34,427 nt of DNA, taken from contig JAAAJB010000375.1 in the NCBI GenBank assembly GCA_016098155.1, positions 1-34,427 of the forward strand, given 5' to 3'. Shown here one piece after another: positions 11,801-21,949 of this stretch. Both the position numbers and the translations under genes were made by a program. The notes below the pieces were generated by a model. It was not told where the DNA came from and searched no databases. It was given only the letters and a program-made list of their open reading frames with translations. Origin of the DNA: Actinomortierella ambigua. Its lineage: Eukaryota; Mortierellomycota; Mortierellomycetes; Mortierellales; Mortierellaceae. Positions within the stretch are counted from its first letter, which is position 1, and every line of letters starts with the position of its first letter.

Positions 11801-12381
11801 ATTCGTTCCCCGCATTCCAGCACCCATCGCACGAGCTGCTGCACGAGAACGGCTTTGTGCAGCACAAGTACTACAAGTACCACGCCAAGGCGCTGAAGGA
11901 GCGCAAGCGCCAGGGCATTGGCCACTCGCAGGAGATGAACACGCTGTTCCGTTTCTGGTCGCACTTTTTGCGTGACAACTACAACAAGAAGATGTACGCA
12001 GAGTTTAAGCGATTGGCGATCGAGGATGCAAATGCCAACTACCGCTATGGCCTCGAGTGTCTGTTCCGGTTCTACTCGTACGGTCTGGAGAAGAAGTTCC
12101 GACAGGATCTGTTCCTGGACTTTGAGGCACTGACGTGGTCGGATTTCCAAAACGGACACATGTATGGTCTGGAGAAGTTCTGGGCCTACCTGTACTACCG
12201 CAAGGATAAGCAGCGCCGCAAGCTGGATGTCATGGCGGAACTTAAGCCCTTGCTCGAAAAGTACAAGAGCATCGATGACTTTAAGGCTGCCCATGGTACC
12301 AACGAGAACCCGCCCAGCAACAACTACACTGTGCCCAACAACTCGAGCCATCACCATCATGCCGCCACCGTTGCTCATTAA
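8846..12381 (+). CDS. LARP1: La-related protein 1 (LARP1-type RNA-binding protein)
   Basis: LARP1 binds mRNA 5' ends (cap and TOP motif) and poly(A)-associated factors and controls translation and stability of ribosomal-protein mRNAs. Three exons, 8846-9080, 9855-10488 and 10623-12381, with GT-AG borders give 875 residues. The first intron is long (774 bases). The second splits the La motif, joining ILQQM to [20 protein letters not shown]. The La motif spans about residues 277-362 and ends near [11 protein letters not shown]-terminal DM15 region (about 685-845) has three [28 protein letters not shown] repeats, diagnostic of LARP1 rather than other La-related proteins. Low-complexity stretches are an Ala/Thr tract (about 180-200), an acidic Asp run (about 470) and a Gln-rich stretch (about 580-605). 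The start is the first ATG of exon 1, in a C/A-rich context. The gene is intact. Confidence 0.93.
9396..9416 (+). repeat. A21 homopolymer in LARP1 intron 1
   Basis: An uninterrupted run of 21 adenines within the first LARP1 intron. It has no coding role and is a likely site of length variation or sequencing error. Confidence 0.9.
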
Positions 12382-12920
12382 GGTCAACAAAACAAACAAA
12401 CAAAAAAATAATCCTCTCCTCCCCCCCCCTTCGCGCGGAACAATGGCATAGCATCACCCCTCTTCTCGCCAGTCATTGTTCCGTGACGAAGGAAAAAAAT
12501 ATTCCTGCAAAAGGCAAGCACCTGTATATTGAAATCGTATCTTTTTTTTTTTCTGTCACTCCTCCACTCTTTTGCAGTCATTTTGTTTTATTGTATTTGC
12601 TTTTTTTTTTGTTCCCTTTCTGTTTCTTTTTCTCGTTTCATCACCTTGCACTTTATCTTCCTCCGCCGCCCTCGTCAAAAAAGTATTCACCATATATATA
12701 GAACACAAATCTCCTCAACACCCCCTCCCCTTTGTTTTTTCATGACAGAAAAAAATTACCTCCGCATACTAGAAAACCATTTCAAAAAAAATCCGAATAA
12801 TTGTTTAAAACCAAGACCCATGTACAGATTCTCTTTTTTTTATTTTCTCTTCGGCCATTTTGTTGCAAACCTAAAAACATGTATATTTCACAGCCCCACG
12901 ATTACGCACTAAATAATCAT

Positions 12921-12926
12921 AATAAA
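12921..12926 (+). terminator. Candidate polyadenylation signal of LARP1
   Basis: AATAAA, followed directly by a second overlapping ATAAAA, about 540 bases after the LARP1 stop at the end of a T-rich, gene-free 3' region (12382-12930). A shorter 3' UTR is possible; the intervening sequence is A/T-rich with other weak variants. Confidence 0.4.
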
Positions 12927-13114
12927 ATAAAATCCTAACCACACTCTTGGCTATGGTTGACACGCGTATCAAGATCATCCAAGCCTGATACTTTGGTTGC
13001 GCAGCACTCTATTGTGGTTTTAGAGTTCTTAGTGTCGAGAAAGTAAAATGTTACGGAGACGACAGAGACAAAGGACAGGGAGATCGACCGACAGATAGAC
13101 AGACAGACAGAAAA

Positions 13115-13137
13115 TGTGTGTGTGTGTGTGTGTGTGT
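13115..13137. repeat. TG dinucleotide microsatellite
   Basis: About eleven TG units, preceded by short ACAG repeats. Confidence 0.9.
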
Positions 13138-14016
13138 ATGGCAAGGCGTCTATTAGGGAGTATATATAGCAAGCATTTCTTCCATGCATGAGGCTGGGTA
13201 ATATTCCTGCTCTTGACTCTCACACTCGTGAACAGAAGATCGAGAACTTGAGTATCCTACAAAAGGGATGGTAAGAAGAGGAAAGAAACCGTCGTGATTT
13301 AATATCATAACAAGGTACTTCGCGATATGAGACTCCATCTTGACTTTGTGTGGAAGCGATCGAACTCCTAGTTCCTTGCACATGCGTCCAAAATCAAAAA
13401 AAAGTTGCGTGTTACCTCGCATTCAGACTCACACGGCAGGGAGAGGAAGAGGAACTTCAGGGATACAAAAGACAAAATCGTCATTAACTGTCTTTCCTAT
13501 CTTGCCAAGAGCGGGAATGCGACACCATTGCTGCATTGCTCTATACCCGTACACCAATCACCTCGCCGTTCAGCTGTTTATGTAGTAAGAAAAAGCAACG
13601 AGAAGACGTTCGGTGATCTTGGCTGCCTGACATTTCACAGCCAACGATCCTACTGCTCTGCACAACACCACTTTTTTTTCGCTAGATTCAAAAGTCTTTG
13701 AAAAAAAAATGGATCATTGTCTTTGGATCTGTAAAAAAGTTGAACACGCTCTGCAGGGTGCCCCCACAGCCTAATGTGAGGGCCCTTCCTCAGGATGCGT
13801 CCAACGAGGGGGTGGTGTTTATTGCATCCCGCACCTGCTCCAGTGCCCACGACAGGTGCCTGCTCCAGCGGGTTAGGAGAAAGAGAGTGGGCTCGACAAC
13901 CCACGCTCTCTCCCATCACACCGGGAAGAGTGGAGGGGAGAAAAAGTGACGACGGTGTGAGTGGAAAAAAAAAGAAAAGAATCCAGTGAATGCCATCTCC
14001 CTATCTTCGCTTCCGG

Positions 14017-14034
14017 GCTAGAGCTAGCTCTAGC
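14017..14034. repeat. Perfect 18-base palindrome
   Basis: GCTAGAGCTAGCTCTAGC is identical to its reverse complement. It lies about 240 bases before the first tandem unit. The flanking bases are not complementary, so the symmetry ends exactly there. Function unknown; it could be a protein-binding site or the remnant of an inverted junction. Confidence 0.9.
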
Positions 14035-15477
14035 GCAGCAGCTAGTTGGGATGGTCCTACCAAGACTGGCTCCAGTCCACGACTAGCTGGGCCTCGCCCC
14101 CCCCCAACCCTACTTTCATCTCACCCCCGAATGAAAAAGCAGGAGCTAGTTGTGGGATGGTGGAGGGAGGTGGTAAGTGGGATAGCCCCCAGGGTTCCCC
14201 GCTCACAAAGTCGTTTGTTTTCAAACGTTTACCATCCGACGCTCCACTGCCTGCACCAGTGAAAACACGAACAGAAGTAAAAAACGACATGAGACATGGG
14301 AGGAGGGAGGAGGTCCACCAGCAGCACATATCAATGGTATCTTTCTTACCCGTCGATGTGTGAGATTGGGAGAGTCAGAAGGCGAAGGGTTGGGCCCGCA
14401 TGCTCGGGAGATGAGGACTTGAACAAAGACAACGCTCCCCTACTTCTGAATGGTCTCGGACCTCAATACGCGGCTAGTGCGTTTCCGCCAAGGCTTGAGC
14501 TTGACTGACCGTGGAAACTGTTGCGATCTGCACTGCCAATGCAGGAGAGGTAGACATAGCGGTGCCTTCCTGTGTCATAATTTATTAGCTACATTTAACA
14601 CAGTGGTCCTCTACGCGTTTGCACGCACCACCACCACCACCACCACCAGGATACAAAACCCAGCGCTTGCTACCAACCGAGGACAAAATACAGAGAGGCG
14701 AAGCCGGCTTTTCTTGATGCACTGGATGACTAATCGCCGATGACGCCAGGTGACAGTGTCCCACCTCAACATGACCCGCACCATTACACCACGAACCCCT
14801 TCCTCCCATAGCCATTTCTGACAACAACAACACCACCTCCACCACTATCATCAAAGCGTCACAACCCGCTAGTGCAAGACAAGACGGGGTCATACAGCTA
14901 GCGACTAGCCCCTGCATGGCGAAGCTGAGCGAGACCACCAGTTCATCCTCATATCTGTTGTCAAGAGTCTTGAAAAAAAAAAAGCCAGGGAAGACACACC
15001 TTGCAGGAGTGTTGGTTCAGGAGGGTGAGGAAGGGGAAGGTCTTCCTACCCGTCATACCGAGCATTGCACATGAGGATGCAGAAAAATGCAGCCATGTCA
15101 ACAGGGAACCCAGGTCAACAAGTTCAAGATGGTAAACGACACTCCTGCTTTATCAGGAATCATGATCACATCCATGAGCCCCCTTGACCCATTTGCGATA
15201 CATTCCTTACCCTTCACTAACCGAACAAGGATCTCCTGAGGCTGGGTTCTGATCCAAATAGACGGCATTCTTCCTATCCCTTAGTCGTGCTGGTGCCCTT
15301 CTTTGTCTTTTCTTGGTCTTTCCGCATCTCCTGGATCCCTTTTTTTTCGGGCACTCCTCCTGATGCCCTTGATGTTTGGCATTCTTCCTCTTCGCTATGA
15401 TTTTGATCTCTCTCCTGAACCGAAGAGTGTCTCCATGATATGTCTCGCTTCGTTATTTCTTGTCGACCATCTTGACG

Positions 15478-15484
15478 TATAAAA
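15478..15484 (+). promoter_or_regulatory. TATA box of the unit 1 secreted-protein gene
   Basis: TATAAAA within GACGTATAAAAGGTCGTTGC. The same context occurs in units 2 and 3, and the bases from CGCTTCGTT through the TATA box are almost invariant. Transcription would begin about 30 bases downstream, giving a first exon of about 80 bases before the leader intron. Confidence 0.75.
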
Positions 15485-15588
15485 GGTCGTTGCTCTTACA
15501 CTCACGACATTCATAACAGCAAATCTCAAATCCACATCGAGCCGCCAAACCAAACAGACCCCCCCTCTCTCTCTTCATTCTGTTCCAG

Positions 15589-15949
15589 GTAAGGCGTAAC
15601 GACAATATCTTTAGGATCCGAATCAAAAGAGGCCCTTCCATGAACTACCACTCATCTGATCATCCTCCACAACGTTGATATACGGTGGTGTTCTAAACGT
15701 TCGCAAGACGCACTACTCCAACCACCTTACCACATCGTCAACAAGAGCCAATACAGAACACCTTCGCAGGCCTATTCAACACGTTCACGCGAGTGTCCGG
15801 CAAGATCGAAATCCCTATCGGTCCATTTCTGACCAGTTTCTCGTATGAATCCAGCAGTGTTACCATTTTTTTTTCACCGGAGTCACTGCATTTGTACCTG
15901 AGACTGACCAGCGCTTTTGTTCATCCACCCCCCCCCCTATTTATGGCAG
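15589..15949 (+). other. 5'-UTR intron of unit 1 gene
   Basis: Donor TTCCAG|GTAAGG and acceptor TTATGGCAG| bracket 361 bases between the TATA box and the ATG. After splicing only 15 bases separate the junction from the start codon. Donor and acceptor are at equivalent places in unit 2. The acceptor, but not the donor, is kept in unit 3. Inferred from splice consensus and conservation; there is no transcript data. Confidence 0.65.
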
Positions 15950-15964
15950 GCCTTATCCTTAAAG

Positions 15965-16333
15965 ATGCATCCTAAAGTCGGTATTCTTGGCTTTCTCGCT
16001 ATCTTGGCTGCATTGGCCCTGTCCGTGCAGGCGGCGGCGGCGTTGGCAGCGAAGTGCAAAAACTCTGACCTCCAAACAAAATGCGACAGCCTTTGTGCCA
16101 TGACGAAGGATCTGACACCGGTGTTGCATTGTGCGCCCGACAGCGATTTCGGCTCTACAGCACCATGCCTTGTTGAATCGAACGCAGCTTGCACGGGAGA
16201 CCTGTTGGCGGGCTGCAAAGCTCTCCAAGATGTAGGAACGTGCGTTATATGCTCTTGTCAGAAAGACCCTCAAGGAATTATCGTCGTTTCATGCCGAGAT
16301 GGCGCGAACGACTGTGATGTCGATGGAGTTTAA
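15965..16333 (+). CDS. Secreted 12-cysteine protein, copy 1
   Basis: 122 residues. A signal peptide (MHPKVGILGFLAILAALAL, then SVQA) is followed by a mature region with twelve cysteines spaced C-x8-C-x3-C-x11-C-x11-C-x7-C-x7-C-x8-C-x2-C-x1-C-x11-C-x6-C. I do not recognise a described family. The even cysteine number, small size and export signal suggest a disulfide-stabilised extracellular protein, possibly an effector, but function is unknown. The ATG is chosen because it lies just after the leader-intron acceptor, begins the signal peptide and is shared by all three copies. This copy has an Ala-rich insertion (AAAALAA) before the first cysteine and one extra residue between Cys4 and Cys5. 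The CDS itself has no intron. Confidence 0.85.
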   Translation: MHPKVGILGFLAILAALALSVQAAAALAAKCKNSDLQTKCDSLCAMTKDLTPVLHCAPDSDFGSTAPCLVESNAACTGDLLAGCKALQDVGTCVICSCQKDPQGIIVVSCRDGANDCDVDGV

Positions 16334-16381
16334 AAAGGCGTCAACCCAAGGTCACCCATGCGTCACAAAACACAAAAAGCA

Positions 16382-16387
16382 AATAAA
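16382..16387 (+). terminator. Candidate polyadenylation signal, copy 1
   Basis: AATAAA 49 bases after the stop codon. The same sequence in the same context follows copy 3 (22733-22738). Copy 2 lacks it. Confidence 0.5.
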
Positions 16388-18362
16388 CCTATCCCCTGTC
16401 GAGACCCGCAAAGTCGAGTTCACAGCCAGGATGGTTTTAAGCTCTTTACTTTTACGAGTAACACACTTTACATTTTCTCATTCTTAGCTCAAGAGCTCCA
16501 CCCCCCTCCTCCTCTCCTATCCTGGGGTATCGCGCCGGTTGAATGGGTCAAGGAGAGAGAGAGAGAGAGACATAGAGAGAGGCGGGGTGTAATGCATAAA
16601 ACGTTTGACATCTTTGGTATGTTCAAGTCCATCCAAGCCGTCGTGTTCCTTAGGGCAAAATACACGCATGGCCTTCGTGGCAATAATGCAAAAAGAGTCG
16701 CAACGACGTAGGCGTGAACATGGGTGGCGACAAAGGACCGACCCTGTAGCTCAAACATGATTGGACAAAGTCAAGCATGTGTATCGAGGAACGGGGCAAG
16801 TGTTAAACAAAGGATAAGAGCAAGAACAAAAAGTGGCCCTGCTGGAACCGATCGTTATGGAAATGGAGAAGGGTTGTGAAAGACCACTGTGTTTTATACT
16901 ATCTGATGGAGAAATAAACCCTTTTTCACTTTTGTGGGGTGGACGTCCATCACTTCTTGAATCGTCTTCTCTGTCGAGGCACCTTGCTGGAGTCGCTTTT
17001 CGTGCACTGCGCCCATCGGACAGCCCGATGCAAACACCGGCGGTCGAAAACAGGCCACTGGTCGCAGTCGCATAGTGCCTCTCCCCACATGAACCCACAA
17101 CAACAACCTCCTGGATCATCGAGTTCAAGTTGAAGCTGAGTAACGGCGAGACAAGCCTTTGGACGCTTGCATCTGCAGCTGCTTGGTGCGGCGACTGGGT
17201 GAGCTTTCGTCTTTTATGGGCGATTGTCGACGACGACGACGAACGACGATGATAAAAAACGATCTGACACGCTGCCATGAAATCCACACAGGCTCAATAC
17301 ATGCAGCCATCCTGTTACGTGTACCACGGTCCACAACTGGGTGAAGCCGAGCCTTTCGCTACCACCAGCGTCGCGCTGCCGCTCGTCAAGCCCACGCGAC
17401 TTATTCCAGTATCAGGGGAGGAGCAATGGACGTAGCGGTGCTTTCCTATGTCATTATCTATTACGGTTAATGCAGTGGTCTCTACGCGAATACACATACA
17501 CCACCACCACCATCAAGATATATAGTCCATCGCTTGCTACCAATCGAAGACAAAAGAAGGAGAGGCAAAGCCGGCATTTCTTGATGCACTAAATGACTAA
17601 TCGCAGATAACGCCAGGCGACAGAGTCCCACCTCAACATGACGCGCACCATCACACCACGAACCCCTACCTCCCATAACCATTTCTAACAACAGCAACAC
17701 CACTACCACCATCATCAAAGCGTCACAACTCGCCAATGCAAGACAAGACAGGCTCATGCAGCCAGCGACTAACCCCTGCAAGGCGAAGCTGAACGAGACC
17801 GCCAGTTCATCCTCTTATCTGCTGTCGAGAGTCTTTGAAAAAAGAGCCAGCGAAGACACAACTTGCAGGCGTTGGCATTGGTGTTGGTTAAGAAGGGTGA
17901 GGAAGCGAGGGTTTTCTCACCCGCCATACCGAGCATTATACATGATGCAGAAAAATGCAATCATACCAACGAGGGGAACCCAGGGCAACAAGTTCGAGAT
18001 GGAAGGAGAAGGCCACACTCCTGCGGTATCAGTAATCACGGTCACATCCGTGAGCCCCCTTGATCTATTTGCAATGTATTCCTTACCTTTCACAAACCGA
18101 ACAAGGAAATCTTCAATCTCCTGGGGCTGGGTTCTGATCAAGGAGACAACATTCTTCCTATCCCTTAGTCGTATTGGTGCCCATCTTTGTCTTGCCTTGG
18201 CATTTCCGCATCCCCTGGATCCCTTTTTTTTCGGGCACCCCTCATGATGTCCCTTGATGTTTGGTATTCTTCCTCTTTGCGATGCTTTTGATCTCACTCG
18301 TGAATCGAATGGTGTCTCCATGATATGTGTCGCTTCGTTATTTCTTGTCGACCATCTTCACG

Positions 18363-18369
18363 TATAAAA
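18363..18369 (+). promoter_or_regulatory. TATA box of the unit 2 secreted-protein gene
   Basis: TATAAAA within CACGTATAAAAGGTCGTTGC; the equivalent position to units 1 and 3. Confidence 0.75.
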
Positions 18370-18470
18370 GGTCGTTGCTCCCACACTCACGACAACAAAT
18401 CTCAAATACCCATTGAGCTGCCATACCAAACAGACCCACCCTCTCTCTCTCTCTCTTCATTCTGTTCCAG

Positions 18471-18827
18471 GTAAGGTGTTACGACAATATCTTTTGGATC
18501 CGAATCAAAAGAGGCCCTTCCATGAACTACCACTCATCTGATCATCCTCCACAACTTTGATCCACGGTGGTGCTCTAAACGTTCGCAACACACAGTGCTT
18601 CAACCACCTTTCAACGTCGTCAACAAGAGCCAATACAGAACACCTTCGCAGACCTATTCAACACGTTCATCCGAGTGTTCAGCAAGATCATACGTTCATT
18701 TCTGACCAGTCCCTCGTAAGAATCGAGCAGTGTTGCCATTTTTTTTTCACCGAAGAGTAACTGCATTTGTACCTCAGACTGACCAGCGTGTTTGTTCATC
18801 CACCCCCCTTCCCTCCATATATGGCAG
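18471..18827 (+). other. 5'-UTR intron of unit 2 gene
   Basis: Donor TTCCAG|GTAAGG and acceptor TATGGCAG| enclose 357 bases, equivalent to the intron in unit 1. The spliced leader again ends 15 bases before the ATG. Confidence 0.65.
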
Positions 18828-18842
18828 GTCTCATCTTTAACG

Positions 18843-19202
18843 ATGCATCCTAAAGTCGGTGTTCTTGGCTCTCTCGCTATCTTGACTGCATTGGCCCTAT
18901 CGGTGCAGGCGAATGACGTAGAGACGTGCAGCAACTCTGACCTGCAAACAAAATGCGAGAGCCTTTGTGCCATGACGAAGGACCTCACAACGGAGTTGCG
19001 TTGCACACGCAACATTAATTCGAAAAGTGCACAATGCCTTGTTGAATCGAGCGCAGATTGCACGGGCGACCTGCTGACGGGCTGTAAAGCACTCCAAGAT
19101 GTAGGAACATGTGTTCAATGCTCTTGTGAGAAAGACCCTCAAGGAAATGTCGTCGCTGAATGCGAAGATGACCCGAGAAACTGTGAGCCCGACGAAATGT
19201 AA
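18843..19202 (+). CDS. Secreted 12-cysteine protein, copy 2
   Basis: 119 residues. Signal peptide MHPKVGVLGSLAILTALAL then SVQA, followed by the same twelve-cysteine framework as copy 1 with ten residues between Cys4 and Cys5. Copies 1 and 2 share blocks such as SDLQTKC, LCAMTKDLT and KALQDVGTC but differ strongly between Cys4 and Cys5 and at the C-terminus, which here is acidic (ending CEPDEM). The stop codon runs directly into a tract of about 22 adenines. Family and function are unknown. Confidence 0.85.
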   Translation: MHPKVGVLGSLAILTALALSVQANDVETCSNSDLQTKCESLCAMTKDLTTELRCTRNINSKSAQCLVESSADCTGDLLTGCKALQDVGTCVQCSCEKDPQGNVVAECEDDPRNCEPDEM

Positions 19203-19223
19203 AAAAAAAAAAAAAAAAAAAAA
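19201..19223 (+). repeat. A23 tract starting inside the stop codon of copy 2
   Basis: The TAA stop (19200-19202) is part of a 23-adenine run. In units 1 and 3 this place holds about 50 bases of ordinary 3' UTR including AATAAA. The next shared landmark, TGTCGAGRCCCGCAAAGTCGA, resumes after the tract. Confidence 0.9.
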
Positions 19224-21276
19224 TTAAACGTGCTGCAAAATGTCGAGGCCCGCAAAGTCGATCTCAAAATATGTCCAATGAATTTTTTTGCAATATGTTA
19301 CGGAGTGATGACTTTTTCATTTCAAAACCAGGATGTTTTACGCTCTCTACTTTCGTTAGTAAGAAACTTTACACCTTCTCAATCTTAGCACAAGAGTTCC
19401 CCCCCCCTCCTCCTCCTCCATCCTTGGGTGTCGCACAGGGTGAAATGGATCGAGGAGAGAGAGGGGGGGAGGGGAAGGGGTATAAGGCATGAAAACGTCT
19501 GATCATCTTTGTCTGCTCTAGGCCATCGAAGCCGTCGTGTTCCTAAGGGTAAAATACAGGCAAAAGAGTTACGACAACGTAGGCATAAACATGAGTGGCG
19601 ACAAAGGACCTTGCATTTCACACATGGTTGGACAAAGTCAAGCATGTATATCGAGGAACGGTGCAAGACTTTGGTAAACAAAGGATAGGAGCAATGGAAA
19701 TGGAGAAAGGATGGCATGGCAAATGTGTTTTATGCTCTCTGGTGGATCACTTTTGTGGGATGGGCGTCCATCATTTCTTGAATCGCCTCCTCGGTCGAGG
19801 CGACGACCGCGCACCTTACTGGAGCTGCCTCTCGTGTGCGAAGATAAACAATTGTCGGGATCAGCGCCCGTCAGACAGCCCCATGCAAACACCGGCGACC
19901 GACAACAAGCCACTGGCCGCAGTCGAATAGTGCTAGCCCCCACAGGAACCCACAACAACAGCCTCCTGGATCATTGAGTTCAAGTTGAAGCTAAGCAGTG
20001 ACGAGGCAAGCCTTTGGACGCCTGTATCTGCAGCTGCTTGGTGCGGCGACTGGATGAGCTTTCATCCTTTCTGGGTGATTGTCGACGACAATGATGATGC
20101 AAAAAAATGAACTGACACGCTGCCATGAAAACCACACAGGCTCACACCATTCGCTACCACCAGCGTCGCGCTGCCGCTCGTCAAGCACATGCGACTTATT
20201 CCAGTGTCAGAGGGAGAGGGAGCGAGGCAAAGGGCTCAAGGCTGACAATGGGGTTCCGTTCGTCCCTTGCCCACCGTGACAACGCGAACAAAAAAAAACG
20301 ACATGAGACATGGGAGGAAGGAGGAAGTCCACCAGCAGCACATATCAATGGTGTCTTTCTTACCCGTCGACATGTGAGATTGGGAGAGTCAGAAGGGTGA
20401 TGAGGTCTCGAACAAAGACATTGCTCCCTCACTGCTAAACGGTTTCGGACCTCAATACGTGGCTAGTGCGTTTCCCCAAGGTTTGAGCTTGACTGACAGT
20501 GGAGATTGTCGTGATCTGCCTTGCCAATGCAGGAGCAATGGACTTAGCGGTGCTTTCCTGTGCCATCATCTATTGCGATTAATACGGTGGTCTGTACGCA
20601 TTTACATACACACACCACCACCATCAAGATATATAGTCCATCGCTTGCTACCAATTGAAGACAAAAGAAGGAGACGCGAAGCCGGCTTTTCTTGATGCAC
20701 TGGATGGCCAATCGCCGATGACACCAGGTGATGGTGTCCCACTTCGACATGACCCGCACCATCACACCACGAACCCCTTCCTCCCATAACCACTTCTGAC
20801 ATCAACAACAACACCACCTCCACCACTATCATCAAAGCGTCGCAACCCTCCAGTGCAAGACCAGACGGACTCATGCAACCAGCGACTTGCCTCTGCATGG
20901 TGACGCTGAGCGAGACCACCAGTTCATCCCCATATCTGCTGTCAAGAGTCGCTGAAAAAAAAAGAGCCATGGAAGACACACCTTGCAGGAGTTTGCATTG
21001 GTGTTGATTAAGGAGGATGAGAAAGGGGACGGTTTTCTCACCTGCCATACCGAGCAATATACATGAGGATGCAAAAAAAATGCAGCCATGCCAACGGTTG
21101 GAGGGGGGGCCAGGACAACAAGTTCAAGATAGAGGGAGAAGACCACACTCCTGCGGTATCAGTAATCATGATCACAACCATGAGCCCCCTTGACCCATTT
21201 GCAATGTATTCCTTACCCCGGACATATTGAACAAGGAAAACATCATGGTCTTCAGCCTCCGGGGACTAGGTTCTGA

Positions 21277-21623
21277 TCCAGGGAGCCGCCAGCGCTTCGC
21301 ACATGCCCTCTCACACCACACACGATTTCGCTTGCACGCAGAGGTGATTCCTATGAAATTTCCCACGCCAGCGTGCATACTCCTGCAGGGCACTTTCCTC
21401 CTTCCCCCCATCCGCTGTCCTCGACAGCGCTGATATACTTTACATCCATAAATGTGCATATCGCTTTCTGCTTGGATATCTGAAGCCAGGAATCGAGCCT
21501 CGTCAGTATAGTCGGGAGACAAGCCGTGGTTAGCAACCATTCCTCGTGATCGATCAATAAGGGGAGCTCAATGTTGTGTGTGACCCAGGTAAGACCTCGC
21601 CCAGCCGAGGGAAGAGGAGTCCA
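21277..21623. mobile_element. 337 bp insertion with 5 bp target duplication in unit 3
   Basis: Units 1 and 2 run from GGTTCTGATC directly into about 20 bases ending GACRRCATTCTTCC. In unit 3 that place is split: TCCAG (21277-21281), 337 extra bases, then TCCAG again (21619-21623) and ACAACATTCTTAC. The inserted DNA contains a minus-strand open stretch starting at 21540 (MVANHGLSPDYTDEARFLAS) that is not found elsewhere in the window. I see no terminal inverted repeats and no poly(A), so the element class is unknown. It could be a captured gene fragment. Confidence 0.6.
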
Positions 21624-21837
21624 GACAACATTCTTACTATCCCTTAGTCTTTTTGGTGCCCTTCTTTGTATCTCCTTGGTCTTTCCGCATCCCCTGGATC
21701 CCTTTTTTTTGACACTCCCTCCTGATGCCCTTGATGTTTGGCATTCTTCCTCTTCGCGATGATTTTAATCTCTCCTGAACTGAGTAGTGTCTCCATGATA
21801 TGTGTCGCTTCGTTTTTTCTTGTCGACCATCTTGACG

Positions 21838-21844
21838 TATAAAA
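21838..21844 (+). promoter_or_regulatory. TATA box of the unit 3 secreted-protein gene
   Basis: TATAAAA within GACGTATAAAAGGTCGTTGC, identical to unit 1 at this place. Confidence 0.75.
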
Positions 21845-21949
21845 GGTCGTTGCTCCCGCACTCACGGCATTCACAACAACAATTCCCAAATCCCCATCGA
21901 GCTGCCCAAATCAAACAGACCCTCTCTCTCTCTCTTTATTCTGGTCCAG

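Larger units (their letters stand above)
12950..14258. other. Gene-poor region between LARP1 and the tandem units
   Basis: No gene can be supported. The region holds an ACAG tract (about 13090-13110), a TG repeat (13115-13137), several A/T homopolymers, a pair of CCTGCTCCAG direct repeats (about 13847 and 13859) and the palindrome at 14017. A minus-strand open stretch (13422-13153, starting MRGNTQLFFDFG) has no recognised relatives and no supporting gene signals, so I do not call it. Confidence 0.5.
14259..17413 (+). repeat. Tandem segmental duplication, unit 1
   Basis: First of three direct copies. Its start (GTGAAAACACGAAC) matches the start of unit 3 at 20276. Its end (TTATTCCAGTATCAGGGG) matches the ends of units 2 and 3. 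Common landmarks in order are: a CACC-rich stretch followed by CATCACACCACGAACCCC-type sequence, a GAGCCAG..AAGACAC stretch, the TATA promoter, the 5'-UTR intron, the 12-cysteine gene, and a 3' flank with GTCGTGTTCCT and CCACCAGCGTCG. The copies align over nearly their whole length. Confidence 0.85.
17414..20275 (+). repeat. Tandem segmental duplication, unit 2
   Basis: Second direct copy, the shortest at about 2.86 kb. At its left junction the first part of the unit (about 300 bases, present at 14259-14535 and 20276-20530) is missing: CAGTATCAGGGG runs straight into AGGAGCAATGGACGTAGCGG. From there on it follows units 1 and 3 through promoter, leader intron, gene and 3' flank. Confidence 0.85.

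Noticed and set aside
10957..12399. 480-codon minus-strand open frame opposite LARP1 exon 3
   Set aside because: It is a shadow of the GC-rich LARP1 coding strand; the Leu/Val-rich translation has no family features, while the plus strand has the La motif and DM15 region.
15917..15964. Upstream in-frame ATG for secreted copy 1, adding 16 residues
   Set aside because: It lies inside the leader intron, gives a Pro-rich start and would bury the signal peptide; the downstream ATG is shared by all copies.
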